Shown here: piece after piece, positions 1-8,782 of the stretch
Layout: each line of letters starts with the position of its first letter
Numbering within the stretch: the first letter of the stretch is position 1
Assembly: GCF_030348945.1 (NCBI RefSeq)
Contig: NZ_JAUCEN010000002.1
Span: 4,154,001 to 4,218,000, forward strand
DNA from: Peribacillus sp. ACCC06369
GTDB lineage: Bacteria > Bacillota > Bacilli > Bacillales > DSM-1321
Direction: 5' to 3'
Length of the DNA stretch: 64,000 nucleotides
Notes under the pieces: model-generated
Told to the model about the DNA's origin: nothing
Database searches by the model: none
Seen by the model: the letters and a program-made list of their open reading frames with translations, nothing else
Translations under genes and position numbers: made by a program

Positions 1-630
1 GCGATCCCGCATTCATTCAGCGAATGGGGTGTGGATTTTGCGTATTGGTGCAATTATAAACATTTGAATGGCGGTCCTGGCGGTGTTGGCGGTTTATATG
101 TAAATCGAAAACATTTTGGAACGATGCCTGGATTGGCTGGATGGTTCGGCTCCAAAAAAGAAAAACAATTCGATATGGAACATACCTTAACACCAGCTGA
201 ATCAGCAGGCGCATATCAAATTGGAACGCCGCATGTGTTAAGTTGTGCACCTTTGATTGGGTCATTAGACATTTTTATAGAAGCGGGAATTGAGAATATT
301 CGCGAAAAATCACTGAAAATCAATCAATATTTAATGGATTTAGTCGAATTAGAATTGGAAGACATGGGTTTTTTCATTGGAACGCCTAGAGAAGACATAC
401 GTCGCGGCGGTCATGTAAGCCTTGAGCATAAAGAAGCTGCACGGATATGTAAGGCATTGAAGGAAAACGGTGTCATTCCCGATTTCCGCGCACCCAATAT
501 CATTCGCCTTGCTCCAGTTGCACTATATACTTCCTACGCAGAAGTTTGGGAAGTGGTACAAATACTCAAGAAAATCATGTCAGAAAAACAATATGAAAAA
601 TTCAAGAATGAACGTGAAGTGGTTGCATAA
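1..630 (+). CDS. kynU: Kynureninase, C-terminal part (5' end outside window)
   Basis: The reading frame is open from base 1 to the stop, giving about 209 visible residues of a family usually near 420, so the N-terminal half lies before the window. Kynureninase is a PLP enzyme that cleaves kynurenine to anthranilate and alanine. The hallmark [12 protein letters not shown] segment is present; its Lys, codon 20 of the visible part, is the expected PLP-binding residue. The downstream permease, tryptophan dioxygenase and formamidase genes on the same strand confirm the pathway. Internal GTG/ATG codons such as the GTG at 31 are not the real start. Confidence 0.95.
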   Translation, partial: AIPHSFSEWGVDFAYWCNYKHLNGGPGGVGGLYVNRKHFGTMPGLAGWFGSKKEKQFDMEHTLTPAESAGAYQIGTPHVLSCAPLIGSLDIFIEAGIENIREKSLKINQYLMDLVELELEDMGFFIGTPREDIRRGGHVSLEHKEAARICKALKENGVIPDFRAPNIIRLAPVALYTSYAEVWEVVQILKKIMSEKQYEKFKNEREVVA

Positions 631-760
631 CGTGAATTTTTCGGCAGAGGAGGCTTCTTCCCTCCAATGGTTAGTTGAATCAGCCCGTCATTAGTCTACG
701 CTTAAAACTGACTGCCCATTAGGGCAGGATAAAGTCTTTTGGATAAAAAGGGGATGAACT

Positions 761-2182
761 ATGGAGAACAAAAATACTCAATTGAACATTAAAGATGAGC
801 CAGAGAAAGGATTAAAACGTGAGTTAGAAACAAGCCAGCTTTCCATGATCGCGATGGGCTGTGCCATCGGGACGGGGCTATTCCTTGGCAGCGGGCTTGC
901 CATTCAAGCGGCAGGGCCAAGTGTATTGCTCAGTTATGCTCTCGGGGCGTTCATTGTCTTACTATTGATGGGCTGTTTAGCCGAAATGACGGTTGCCCAT
1001 CCTACTTCCGGATCTTTTGGAGCCATTGCTGAAAAGTACATGACTCCTATGGCAGGCTATCTTGTCCGCTATTCCTATTGGATTGGCAATGTTTTGGCTG
1101 TTGGGGTAGAAGTGAGTGCAGTCAGCGTATATATGAATTATTGGTTTCCGGCCGTTCCGGGAATCGTATGGATTTTGTTGTTTGCAGGTGTCCTGATTTA
1201 TGTAAATGCTACCAGCGTGAATACATTCGCTACATTTGAGTATTGGTTCTCCTTTATTAAAATAAGTGCCATTGTTGGTTTTATCCTTCTTGGAGCCTAT
1301 GTACTATTCGGTTCATCCGAACAGCCACATATAGGACCGGAAAACTTCGTGAATGAAGGCGGTTTTTTCCCATTTGGTTTGAAGGGTATGTGGATAGCCG
1401 TATTCATTTCTTTATTCAGCTTTCTTGGAACTGAATTGATAGCGGTTACATCAGGGGAGGCAAAAGATCCAGATGCAGCTGTTCCAAAAGCATTAAAAGC
1501 TACTGTGTTTCGTTTATCCACTTTCTATGTGCTGACAATCGGGATCATGCTGATGATCGTTCCATGGAAAACGGCTGGGATCGAGGTAAGTCCATTCGTA
1601 AAAGTGATGGAAATATTGAACATTCCAGGTGCATCCGGGATCATGAACTTTATTATTTTAACGGCTGCCATATCTGCCATGAACGCTCAGCTCTATGCTT
1701 CAACACGTATGATGTTTTCATTGGCACGTGGAAAAAATGCACCTAGCTTTTTAGGAAAGTTAAACAAAAAGGGTGTTCCGACAAAAGCACTTGCTGTCTC
1801 TTCAACAGGGATTTTTATCGCTGCAGGCGTTCATGCGTTACTTCCTGGTTCTTCCTATGCCTTCATGATGGGGATTTCCATGTTCGGTGCCATGTTCACA
1901 TGGCTTATGATCTTCATCTCCCATTTGTTTTTCAGGGTGAAATGGGATAAAACAGGCGGACGCAAGTTACCGGTAAGGATGATCGGTTTCCCCTATTTAA
2001 CGATACTAGGAGCTGTTCTTCTATTTAGTTTGATGATTACGTCATGGTTTACGGATTTCAAAATCATGCTTCAATTCGGGATTCCTTGGTTACTATTTTT
2101 ATCTGTCGCTTATTTTGTTTCGAAAAAAAGAAATATTAATCATAATGTAGTGGAGGAAACTCTGGCAGAAAAGATAGAATAG
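761..2182 (+). CDS. Amino-acid permease (APC family) in the kynurenine operon
   Basis: A 473-residue integral membrane protein with about 12 hydrophobic segments. It has the amino-acid-permease N-terminal signature: a GTGLFLGSG loop in TM1, then a LAEMTVAHPTSGSF-type segment. A good ribosome site (AAAAGGGGATG) precedes the ATG. It lies between kynU and kynA on the same strand, so tryptophan or kynurenine is the likely cargo; this is inferred from context, because the sequence alone does not fix the substrate within the family. Confidence 0.9.
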   Translation: MENKNTQLNIKDEPEKGLKRELETSQLSMIAMGCAIGTGLFLGSGLAIQAAGPSVLLSYALGAFIVLLLMGCLAEMTVAHPTSGSFGAIAEKYMTPMAGYLVRYSYWIGNVLAVGVEVSAVSVYMNYWFPAVPGIVWILLFAGVLIYVNATSVNTFATFEYWFSFIKISAIVGFILLGAYVLFGSSEQPHIGPENFVNEGGFFPFGLKGMWIAVFISLFSFLGTELIAVTSGEAKDPDAAVPKALKATVFRLSTFYVLTIGIMLMIVPWKTAGIEVSPFVKVMEILNIPGASGIMNFIILTAAISAMNAQLYASTRMMFSLARGKNAPSFLGKLNKKGVPTKALAVSSTGIFIAAGVHALLPGSSYAFMMGISMFGAMFTWLMIFISHLFFRVKWDKTGGRKLPVRMIGFPYLTILGAVLLFSLMITSWFTDFKIMLQFGIPWLLFLSVAYFVSKKRNINHNVVEETLAEKIE

Positions 2183-2237
2183 AATGACGGAAAAAATTGA
2201 TCACAGTTTTTTATATGAAAAGTGAGGGGATTGCGGA

Positions 2238-3092
2238 ATGAAGAATATGGATAACAATGGACAAACAATAACTGGGCTTGAGAAAGAAATTCAAACCGAT
2301 TTTCAAAAGTCGATGTCTTACGGAGATTATCTCCACCTTGATAAGATTTTAACTAGTCAACATAGATGTTCCGATCATCATGATGAAATGCTTTTTATCA
2401 TTATCCATCAAGCGAGTGAGCTATGGATGAAGCTCATTTTACATGAATTGACAGCTGCTACTGAGTCTATTCGCCAAAACAAATTGGAACCCTCGTTTAA
2501 AATGCTGTCGCGTGTTTCAAGGATTCAGCAGCAATTGATTCAGTCATGGAATGTCCTTTCAACTTTGACACCGGCAGAATATATGGAGTTCAGGGATAAA
2601 CTTGGACAATCTTCCGGATTCCAATCCTATCAGAATCGTTTGATTGAATTTGCTCTAGGAAACAAAAATGTCCATACGCTATCTGTCTATCAACATCAGA
2701 CAGATCTATACGAACAAATGCAGGAGGCCCTTAATGAGCCAAGTATTTATGATGCGGCGATTAATGCCCTTGTGGCGCGGGGATTACCCATTGATCAAGA
2801 AGCGCTTAACAGGGATTGGTCACAAAAATATGAACCAAATACCAGTGTAGAAGAAGCGTGGCTGACAGTTTACCGCGATGTCGAGCAATATTGGGACTTA
2901 TATGAGTTGGGCGAGAAGTTAGTGGACATTGGCCATCAACAGCAATTATGGCGTTTTAATCATATGACCACAGTGGAAAGGATTATTGGTAATAAACAAG
3001 GTACTGGCGGATCATCAGGTGTCAACTATTTAAAAAGAGCCTTGGACCAACACTTTTTCCCAGAACTATGGAGCCTAAGAACGAAGCTATAA
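2238..3092 (+). CDS. kynA: Tryptophan 2,3-dioxygenase
   Basis: Haem enzyme that opens the indole ring of L-tryptophan to give N-formylkynurenine, the first step of the pathway. The 284-residue length fits bacterial TDO. The N-terminal [11 protein letters not shown] and the [20 protein letters not shown] region (about residues 45-65) are family hallmarks, as is the late [12 protein letters not shown] segment. The start is an ATG after GTGAGGGGATTGCGG; a second in-frame ATG 9 bases downstream is possible. The gene is 55 bp after the permease and 63 bp before kynB, so they are probably co-transcribed. Confidence 0.96.
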   Translation: MKNMDNNGQTITGLEKEIQTDFQKSMSYGDYLHLDKILTSQHRCSDHHDEMLFIIIHQASELWMKLILHELTAATESIRQNKLEPSFKMLSRVSRIQQQLIQSWNVLSTLTPAEYMEFRDKLGQSSGFQSYQNRLIEFALGNKNVHTLSVYQHQTDLYEQMQEALNEPSIYDAAINALVARGLPIDQEALNRDWSQKYEPNTSVEEAWLTVYRDVEQYWDLYELGEKLVDIGHQQQLWRFNHMTTVERIIGNKQGTGGSSGVNYLKRALDQHFFPELWSLRTKL

Positions 3093-3155
3093 GAGGAAAA
3101 TAGGCAGGTTAATTTTTAAAGAAAGCAACAGCCAGAAGATATGGAGGTAAGATGC

Positions 3156-3782
3156 ATGGGAACATGGATTGATATTTCACAACGTCTGGATGAAAACGTT
3201 GCAGTCTGGCCTGGAGACACACCTTTCTCCTACAAAGTCAATTGGAGTAAAGAAGAGAGTGGATCTGTCAATGTAGGTCAAATCAATATGAGCATTCACA
3301 CTGGTACCCATATTGATGCACCTTTTCATTTTGATAACGATGGAAAAAGAGTGATTGAACTGGATCTCGATTTATATATGGGGAATGCCCGAGTCATCCT
3401 TTTACCAAACAGAACGAGCATTGGAGTCAATGAATTATCCAATCTGGATCTACAAGGCGTCACCCGTCTGTTAATTCGGACAGACGCATGGAAGGATAAA
3501 CGTGTGTTTCCACAAACCATTCCTCATATCCAACCAGAATTAGCGGCATATCTTTCAGAACTCGGTGTTCGTCTTATCGGTCTTGATTTGCCATCCGTAG
3601 ATCCATTGGATAGTAAAGAACTGTCTGCCCATCATGAGCTTGCCGGTCATGGAATTCACATTTTGGAAGGGCTTGTATTGGACGATATAGGACCAGGGAA
3701 TTATGAGTTGGCAGCCCTCCCACTTCCATTAGTTGAAGCAGATGGAAGTCCGGTACGTGCTGTTTTGAAAAAGTTACCCTAA
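3156..3782 (+). CDS. kynB: Kynurenine formamidase (arylformamidase)
   Basis: Hydrolyses N-formylkynurenine to kynurenine and formate. It is a metal-dependent cyclase-family hydrolase with the HTGTHIDAPFHF metal motif near residues 48-59. The start is set by the ribosome site: GGAGG at 3143-3147 is 8 bases from the ATG at 3156, whereas an ATG 15 bases upstream overlaps that site. The protein is 208 aa, the usual family length. It is the last gene before a strong terminator, so the operon kynU-permease-kynA-kynB ends here. Confidence 0.95.
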   Translation: MGTWIDISQRLDENVAVWPGDTPFSYKVNWSKEESGSVNVGQINMSIHTGTHIDAPFHFDNDGKRVIELDLDLYMGNARVILLPNRTSIGVNELSNLDLQGVTRLLIRTDAWKDKRVFPQTIPHIQPELAAYLSELGVRLIGLDLPSVDPLDSKELSAHHELAGHGIHILEGLVLDDIGPGNYELAALPLPLVEADGSPVRAVLKKLP

Positions 3783-3817
3783 CATATAACAGTGTTGGTA
3801 TTGAATTAATAAAAAAA

Positions 3818-3855
3818 ACGAGCCAGATCAAAAAATGATTTGGCTTGTTTTTTTG
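3818..3855 (+). terminator. Terminator of the kyn operon
   Basis: A 13-bp stem with G-U pairs (ACGAGCCAGATCA with TGATTTGGCTTGT), an AAAAA loop and a long T run. Confidence 0.85.
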
Positions 3856-3981
3856 TTTCATTAAACACCGTATTTATTAGTCAAGCCGACGATTTCCCCT
3901 CTCTATCGAATTTATCTCCCTAAACCAAGTACATCTATGTTATAATTTTCAGAATTCATCACTAAGAGTGGAGGTTCGAAT

Positions 3982-4614
3982 ATGGAAAACTTTTATTTGT
4001 TCATCATCATGTGCATTCTTCTCATCATTTTACCTGGTCCAGATACGGCGATAGCCACAAGGAACACCGTTACCGTGGGGACGTCGGGAGGTTTTAAAAC
4101 GATGTTCGGCACATGCTGTGCCCTGCTTATCCATACATCAGCTGCCGTGTTCGGACTTTCGGCAATCATTGTGAAATCCGCTTTACTATTTTCCATCTTC
4201 AAATATGTCGGTGCCGTTTACTTGGTATATCTAGGCTTCAAGACCTTATGGGGATTAAGGAATAAGCAAGTGGCTGCAGCGGCGGAAACGTCAGTCAAAA
4301 GTAGGTACGAAAACCAGTCTTGCTTTAAGCAAGGGTTCCTTACCAATCTGCTGAACCCTAAAGTGGCCGTTTTCTTCTTAACGTTTCTGCCTCAGTTCGT
4401 GGATCCTGGCAAGGATACGTTTTTACCGTTCCTGATCATGGGCATTACGTATACCGTTTTAACTGCAATGTGGTTTGTATTTTATATCTATCTGTTGAAC
4501 CAGATCAGTGCTTTTATGAAAAAGCCTAAAACCCAAGCGATTTTCGAGGGTATAACCGGGACGGTCTTGATTGGTTTCGGGATAAAGCTAGCTTTGGAAA
4601 AAGCTCATAATTAA
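3982..4614 (+). CDS. LysE/RhtB-family amino-acid exporter
   Basis: A 210-residue membrane protein with about six hydrophobic segments and the RhtB/LysE N-terminal signature LPGPDTAIATRNTVTVG (near residues 18-34). It also has the LNPKVAVFFLTFLPQFV segment (residues 124-140). Members export threonine, homoserine lactone, lysine and similar amino acids; the cargo here is unknown. GTGGAGG lies 9 bases before the ATG. It is a single gene between two terminators. It is only distantly like the two other LysE proteins in the window (47130 and 50756). Confidence 0.88.
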   Translation: MENFYLFIIMCILLIILPGPDTAIATRNTVTVGTSGGFKTMFGTCCALLIHTSAAVFGLSAIIVKSALLFSIFKYVGAVYLVYLGFKTLWGLRNKQVAAAAETSVKSRYENQSCFKQGFLTNLLNPKVAVFFLTFLPQFVDPGKDTFLPFLIMGITYTVLTAMWFVFYIYLLNQISAFMKKPKTQAIFEGITGTVLIGFGIKLALEKAHN

Positions 4615-4618
4615 TTAG

Positions 4619-4670
4619 AACTGCACCCTAATTGTTAGACACCATCTAACAATTGGAGGTGCAGTTTTTA
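4619..4670 (+). terminator. Terminator after the LysE/RhtB gene
   Basis: A long near-perfect stem (AACTGCACC with GGTGCAGTT, plus inner AATTGTTAGA with TCTAACAATT) followed by TTTTTATTTT. Confidence 0.9.
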
Positions 4671-5019
4671 TTTTAAAAAGAAGAAAAAGACTGGCTCTTG
4701 ATTCTGGTGAAGATGTAGGGATTGTACCTTTAGGTTATGTTACAATTACAAAAACCATAATTTGGTTTTTTTAAATTCGGGAGATTCCTGTAAGCAAGGA
4801 GATACTATTTTAAATAATATCGGCCTAAGCGCTTGGTCAAATGGAGATACAGGCATTCATTATACAATGATCTATTCAGCTATATTTTTCATCCCTTCCT
4901 TTATTATTGGTCATATTCATCCCGATAATAGCGGAGCAAAAGCTGGGAGAATCATATCAGGTTTCCTATCAGTTCTTATTGTTTCAGTACTAATATCGAT
5001 TATTATCGATTTTGTGTAG
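4670..5019 (+). pseudogene. Frameshifted remnant of a small membrane protein
   Basis: Two adjacent frames read as one protein if one T is added to the seven-T run at 4766-4772. The first frame gives LDSGEDVGIVPLGYVTITK, ending ...TIIWFF and a stop. The second continues FLNSGDSCKQGDTILNNIGL and then two hydrophobic stretches (IYSAIFFIPSFIIG and LSVLIVSVLISIIIDFV). The 5' end runs into the previous terminator stem and has no normal start codon, so the gene may be truncated as well. I do not recognise the family. A homopolymer sequencing error is an alternative to true decay. Confidence 0.5.
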
Positions 5020-5047
5020 ATCTGTTGCAGAAAAAGGGCAAACCAAA

Positions 5048-5077
5048 GGGTATGAGCCCAATACCAAACTCATACCC
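5048..5077 (-). terminator. Terminator downstream of the metallo-hydrolase gene
   Basis: The stem is GGGTATGAG with CTCATACCC. Read on the minus strand it is followed by TTTGGTTTGCCCTTTTT. It lies about 65 bp beyond the stop at 5143. Confidence 0.6.
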
Positions 5078-5142
5078 CACCCAAACCTTTAAAATAAACC
5101 TGTTTACCTTTTTGTGTTCTTTAACTTGCCATGGTGTTCAAA

Positions 5143-5994
5143 TCACTCAACATAACCATTTACGAAAAATCCAATCAATTCGAGCTCATCTTCCGTTAAA
5201 TCCCGGTTTAACTCTTTAGCCAATTCCTGCTCCATTAAAGCTCGATTTCCCCGATGTTTGACCACGGTTCTGGCACATTCTTTCATTAGCTTAAGCTCCG
5301 CCTCCATTTCCAGTCTCGTGCAAGGCTGCTCATGATGGGAGAGTATATATGTATCGGCATCATAGGCTTCAATTTTCTTAACGAGCAGCGATGCCTGTTC
5401 AGCCGTAAAATTCCATTTTTCAGCATAAAGATTGGCATAAAGGCAGTCTCCCAGAAATAATGTTTTTTCTTCTGGAACATAAATGATGCAGGAATCTTTG
5501 GCGTGGTCGCCGCCGACATGTTCAATTACACAGGTTACATTGCCTAGATCGATTGTCATCGTTTTTTCAAAGATGATATCGGGCAGGGGCAGGGAAATCT
5601 CTCTATTCGTCCCATGTTCCAATTTGATTGCATCGGCGCAAAAGGGAATCTCTGTCCCTTCTTCGACCCGTTGATCAAGTGCCTGATCTTCCCATGAAAG
5701 CTGCTGCATATCTTTAATGTTGTTGTATGTTTTTTCCTGACAAATTACCGGAATCCCGATATGCTCCAGTCCGAAAACATGGTCCCAGTGGGAATGGGTA
5801 AGAACAAGGAAATTCCCGCTTATATCATTCCGAAGCAATTCGTCCTTAAAGAGCTGTGCATGCTGGACGGAATTCCCGGCATCGATGATGAGCGTTTTCT
5901 TGTTTCCCGTAACGGCGGCAAGAACCGGCCGATCGGTTACCTGAACTGGCGGCAGATAGACGATATGTTTCGATAGATGCTGTAATGTTTGCAT
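5143..5994 (-). CDS. Metallo-beta-lactamase-fold hydrolase
   Basis: A 283-residue cytoplasmic protein. The metal-binding motif THSHWDH is at residues 66-72, with further ligands likely at H164 (GGDH), D183 (FLGDC) and H220 (LSHHEQP). The start is the ATG at 5994, preceded by AAGGAGA at good spacing; a longer frame from 6072 lacks a ribosome site. The substrate cannot be told from sequence; the fold includes thioesterases, lactonases and nucleases. It is a single gene, with no clear functional link to its neighbours. Confidence 0.85.
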   Translation of the reverse strand: MQTLQHLSKHIVYLPPVQVTDRPVLAAVTGNKKTLIIDAGNSVQHAQLFKDELLRNDISGNFLVLTHSHWDHVFGLEHIGIPVICQEKTYNNIKDMQQLSWEDQALDQRVEEGTEIPFCADAIKLEHGTNREISLPLPDIIFEKTMTIDLGNVTCVIEHVGGDHAKDSCIIYVPEEKTLFLGDCLYANLYAEKWNFTAEQASLLVKKIEAYDADTYILSHHEQPCTRLEMEAELKLMKECARTVVKHRGNRALMEQELAKELNRDLTEDELELIGFFVNGYVE

Positions 5995-6157
5995 GTTTCT
6001 GTTCTCCTTCGGATATTGGATGATATCCCCCATATATTGATTGGCTTTTTTCAAGTATAGCAAATTAAACATTTGTTAATTAGCTAATGATCCATTTAAA
6101 ACGAATACGACTAATAAAAGACAACAATCACTGGGATTGCTGTCTTTTCGTCATCAT

Positions 6158-7585
6158 TCAAATGAACCTATTCAAATATACCGTAACTTTCGAGAGGGCA
6201 TTTAAAAAGGTGGCTTTAAAAAAAGACTCTTCCTTTTTCTGATCTTCAGGTGGTTCTATATATTTATTATTGTCCGCAACGAGTGTACTATTTGAGATTT
6301 TCGACTCGATGGCTCCTGTCAATTGCGCTGCAAATTTTTCACTATCGATGACCACCATCGATTCTGTATTTAAAAAGGCAGATCGAGAATCCAAATTGTA
6401 GGAACCCACTGCACTTAATCGTTGATCATAGACAACCGATTTACCATGCAAAGAATAAGGCTTTGCATATTCATAAAGCCTTGCGCCCGTCTCAACGATA
6501 CTATCCCTAAGCGCCAAGTAACCTGAAAAAGCGATCACATTCGGGGTTGATGCCACCGAGTTGGTAAGTATCGTCCAATTAGCCTTTGAATCCATCTGCT
6601 TCGGTACATATTCCTTCAAGGCATCCGCAGGAACAATATAGGGACTTTGGATGAGTACCGATTGATTGGCATTCGCCGCAATGTCCACTAGAGATCTCCA
6701 AACAATTGGGTGTTTATTGAAACGCTCGATGGGATTATGTATGAAGGACACTTTTTTAGTAGGTGTTGTAGCCTTGCTCCAATCGACGGCAGGATTAACG
6801 AAATCTACATTAGTTTTCAAAGCTTTACTGTATTGATTCGCTAATGCATCTCTTTCACGTTTTCCTTTCTCCGTTTGCCTTTTCGAGAGGTCCGAAAAAA
6901 CATCGCTCGTATATGGATGGGTCCATAATTCATGCAAATAGTCCTTCATTTCAACGATTACACTATCTTTCTCCTCTTTAGCATTGAAAATGAGTACATC
7001 CCTGTCATAGACAAAATTCCTCGGCGGCTTGCTAGCTAAATACTTATCGGCAATATTTCTCCCTCCGATGATGCCTAACTTTCCATCTACAGTGAGGATC
7101 TTATCATGAAGGCGATTATGCCAGGTCCACGGCTTAAATGGCTTAAAGGTTTCGTAATATCTTAATTCAATGTTTTCATGAGAGGCCAATGCATAACGGG
7201 CACTGCTTAATTGACCTCTGAGTCCATGGGATATTCCATCCAGAAGGATTCGGACTTTGACACCTCGGTCAGCCGCTTCGATCAAGGCTCCAAGAAAAAG
7301 TTCGGTTGATTTGCCTTTTCCAAAAGCATAGTAGGCAATATCGATTGAATTCTGGGCTTTCTGGATCATTCGCATTCGGGCGAGTCCCGACTCATAACCG
7401 TCTTCGAGAAGAAGGACACGATCTACGGTGGCTTCCTTCTCTCCCATATATGCACTTACTTGATTAATCGGCCTATCTTCTTCTTTTTCTTCTTTGGGGA
7501 AAAGAACCACTGCCGTCACCACTACATAAAGCAAATACATTAGAAGAACGAGCAGCACTCCTTTAATTGCCGTTTTTACAGTCAT
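6158..7585 (-). CDS. Phospholipase D / cardiolipin synthase-like protein
   Basis: A 475-residue protein with one N-terminal membrane segment (residues 5-29) and two PLD catalytic motifs. The first is H160-D-K162 with D167, followed by GGRNIAD. The second is H380-G-K382 with D387, followed by GSYNLDSRS. This layout fits membrane-anchored phospholipid-processing PLD proteins. It may differ from true cardiolipin synthase, which usually has two N-terminal helices. The start at 7585 follows GGGGGGAG at 8 bases; the longer frame from 7636 has no ribosome site. Confidence 0.88.
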   Translation of the reverse strand: MTVKTAIKGVLLVLLMYLLYVVVTAVVLFPKEEKEEDRPINQVSAYMGEKEATVDRVLLLEDGYESGLARMRMIQKAQNSIDIAYYAFGKGKSTELFLGALIEAADRGVKVRILLDGISHGLRGQLSSARYALASHENIELRYYETFKPFKPWTWHNRLHDKILTVDGKLGIIGGRNIADKYLASKPPRNFVYDRDVLIFNAKEEKDSVIVEMKDYLHELWTHPYTSDVFSDLSKRQTEKGKRERDALANQYSKALKTNVDFVNPAVDWSKATTPTKKVSFIHNPIERFNKHPIVWRSLVDIAANANQSVLIQSPYIVPADALKEYVPKQMDSKANWTILTNSVASTPNVIAFSGYLALRDSIVETGARLYEYAKPYSLHGKSVVYDQRLSAVGSYNLDSRSAFLNTESMVVIDSEKFAAQLTGAIESKISNSTLVADNNKYIEPPEDQKKEESFFKATFLNALSKVTVYLNRFI

Positions 7586-7667
7586 TGAGCACTCCCCCCC
7601 TTTTAGTGATATTTTAATACTATTCGTAATATGCAAAGACTCTATTCAACATCTTCAAGCAGAAATA

Positions 7668-7699
7668 AAAACGCCTCTGATCAGTTAGTCAGCGGCGCC
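7668..7699 (-). terminator. Terminator-like hairpin upstream of the PLD gene
   Basis: On the minus strand, CGCCGCTGA pairs with TCAGAGGCG and TTTTTATTTC follows. No minus-strand gene lies just upstream, so it may block stray transcription or act in the PLD leader. Confidence 0.4.
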
Positions 7700-7808
7700 T
7701 ATCTAGGTCATTCTTGGGTAGAAATTGGTGCATTTATTTTCCTTTTAAATGTGACAAAGTGGTGAACATGAAAGCAGTTGCATAATATGATATAGAAGGA
7801 GGGATTTC

Positions 7809-8237
7809 ATGCTTAAACAACCTGATAGAATAAGTATTTTCAATTATTGTTTTGCCTTAGGTGTGTCAGAGGTATTCTTTTTATCCAGCTTTTATCTTTC
7901 CATTCTAGACGTTTCATTATTTGCCGTCGCTTTACCATTTTCCGCATTATTTCTAATGTTCTCCTTGTACCTATTCCTTCGAACGCATAAAGCAGCAATG
8001 ACGTTACCCAATCAAGCGGAACGAAGAAGGGAAATTCATGCGTTCTATCATCAGTCTTTCGGGATTTTCACAATCATATTTTCCGTCTTATTTTTTACAG
8101 CTTTAGCCTATATTCCCTTGCTGGAAAACGGGGGGCACTTCTATCTTCTTTATTGTTTACCGATGGCCTTGCTTTGTTTGATTCCTTCGATTGTATCTTA
8201 TAAAGGAAGGAAATTATTCAAACTGGAAATGATTTAG
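7809..8237 (+). CDS. Uncharacterised four-helix membrane protein
   Basis: A 142-residue protein with four hydrophobic stretches (about residues 12-33, 35-56, 87-105 and 112-130) and a basic loop RTHKAAMTLPNQAERRREIH in the middle. AGAAGGAGGG lies 6 bases before the ATG, so translation is well supported. I do not recognise the family. It stands alone, between a divergent PLD gene and the toxin-antitoxin locus. Confidence 0.75.
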   Translation: MLKQPDRISIFNYCFALGVSEVFFLSSFYLSILDVSLFAVALPFSALFLMFSLYLFLRTHKAAMTLPNQAERRREIHAFYHQSFGIFTIIFSVLFFTALAYIPLLENGGHFYLLYCLPMALLCLIPSIVSYKGRKLFKLEMI

Positions 8238-8320
8238 TGGAACTCCTTTGGAATCCGAAAGCTTCATTATTTAAGAAGCTAATCGAGAAATGGATTTTAG
8301 TCTCTTTCCATGTTTATTAG

Positions 8321-8350
8321 TTGAATGTATAGGTAAAATGAGGATATAAT
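8321..8350 (+). promoter_or_regulatory. Sigma-A promoter of the antisense RNA
   Basis: TTGAAT and a perfect TATAAT are separated by 18 bp. The predicted start is near 8357. No protein gene follows on this strand. Confidence 0.65.
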
Positions 8351-8356
8351 AAAGAT

Positions 8357-8522
8357 AACTAACATATATAAAAAAAGACACTGGTTAGATCAGCGTCTTA
8401 ATGAACAGCAAACTGCATAAAGAGCAGCGGCTTTCTGTGGTAAGTCAGTAGCTACTCAATCATGAAAGTAACCCTTTTCCTACATACATCTGGCCGGATG
8501 GTATGGAGGGGGTTACTTTTTT
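8357..8522 (+). ncRNA. Putative antisense antitoxin RNA
   Basis: A short transcript of about 165 nt is predicted from the promoter at 8321-8350 to the T run at 8517-8522. It has no convincing open frame. Its 3' end is complementary to the last codons of the 28-aa toxin gene on the other strand, and the toxin mRNA would read on into it. This 3'-overlap layout resembles the known TxpA/RatA type I pair of B. subtilis. The role is inferred from position and structure. Confidence 0.5.
8465..8522 (+). terminator. Terminator of the antisense RNA
   Basis: A 10-bp stem AAAGTAACCC with GGGTTACTTT closes over a second hairpin (CATACATC with GATGGTATG, around TGGCC), then TTTTTT. The right arm contains the toxin stop codon. 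Confidence 0.75.
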
Positions 8523-8599
8523 AATGTAACCGCGATTACTGCGACGATTAAAGAGGCAAATGAAATCATAAGCATCAGTCCGTCCATAATAGAAATCAC
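8513..8599 (-). CDS. Holin-like type I toxin (28 aa)
   Basis: The peptide starts at a GTG and reads MISIMDGLMLMISFASLIVA followed by VIAVTLKK. It has a single hydrophobic helix with a short polar N-terminus and a di-lysine end. The pattern LMLMISFASLIVAVI is that of the putative holin-like toxin family of Bacilli. AAAGGGGG at 8608-8615 is 8 bases from the GTG, a very strong ribosome site. A convergent small RNA overlaps its 3' end. By family knowledge such peptides act at the membrane and are silenced by the antisense RNA. The gene is too short for routine gene finding. Confidence 0.68.
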   Translation of the reverse strand: MISIMDGLMLMISFASLIVAVIAVTLKK

Positions 8600-8742
8600 C
8601 AGCGACACCCCCTTTCATTAAAGGAGTGACCGCTGCCCACTATACCAAATTGCTGTCCACTTTCTATTATATCTGTATTTACTTGTTATTTATAGAAAAA
8701 TATAGATATATTCATTCCCCTTATAAAATCCATGCTTATACA

Positions 8743-8767
8743 TAAAAAAATCCCACTTATAGTGAGA
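8743..8767 (-). terminator. Terminator of the peptidoglycan-binding protein gene
   Basis: On the minus strand, TCTCAC pairs with GTGGGA around TATAA, followed by seven T. Confidence 0.75.
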
Positions 8768-8782
8768 CCATTGTATATCCCA

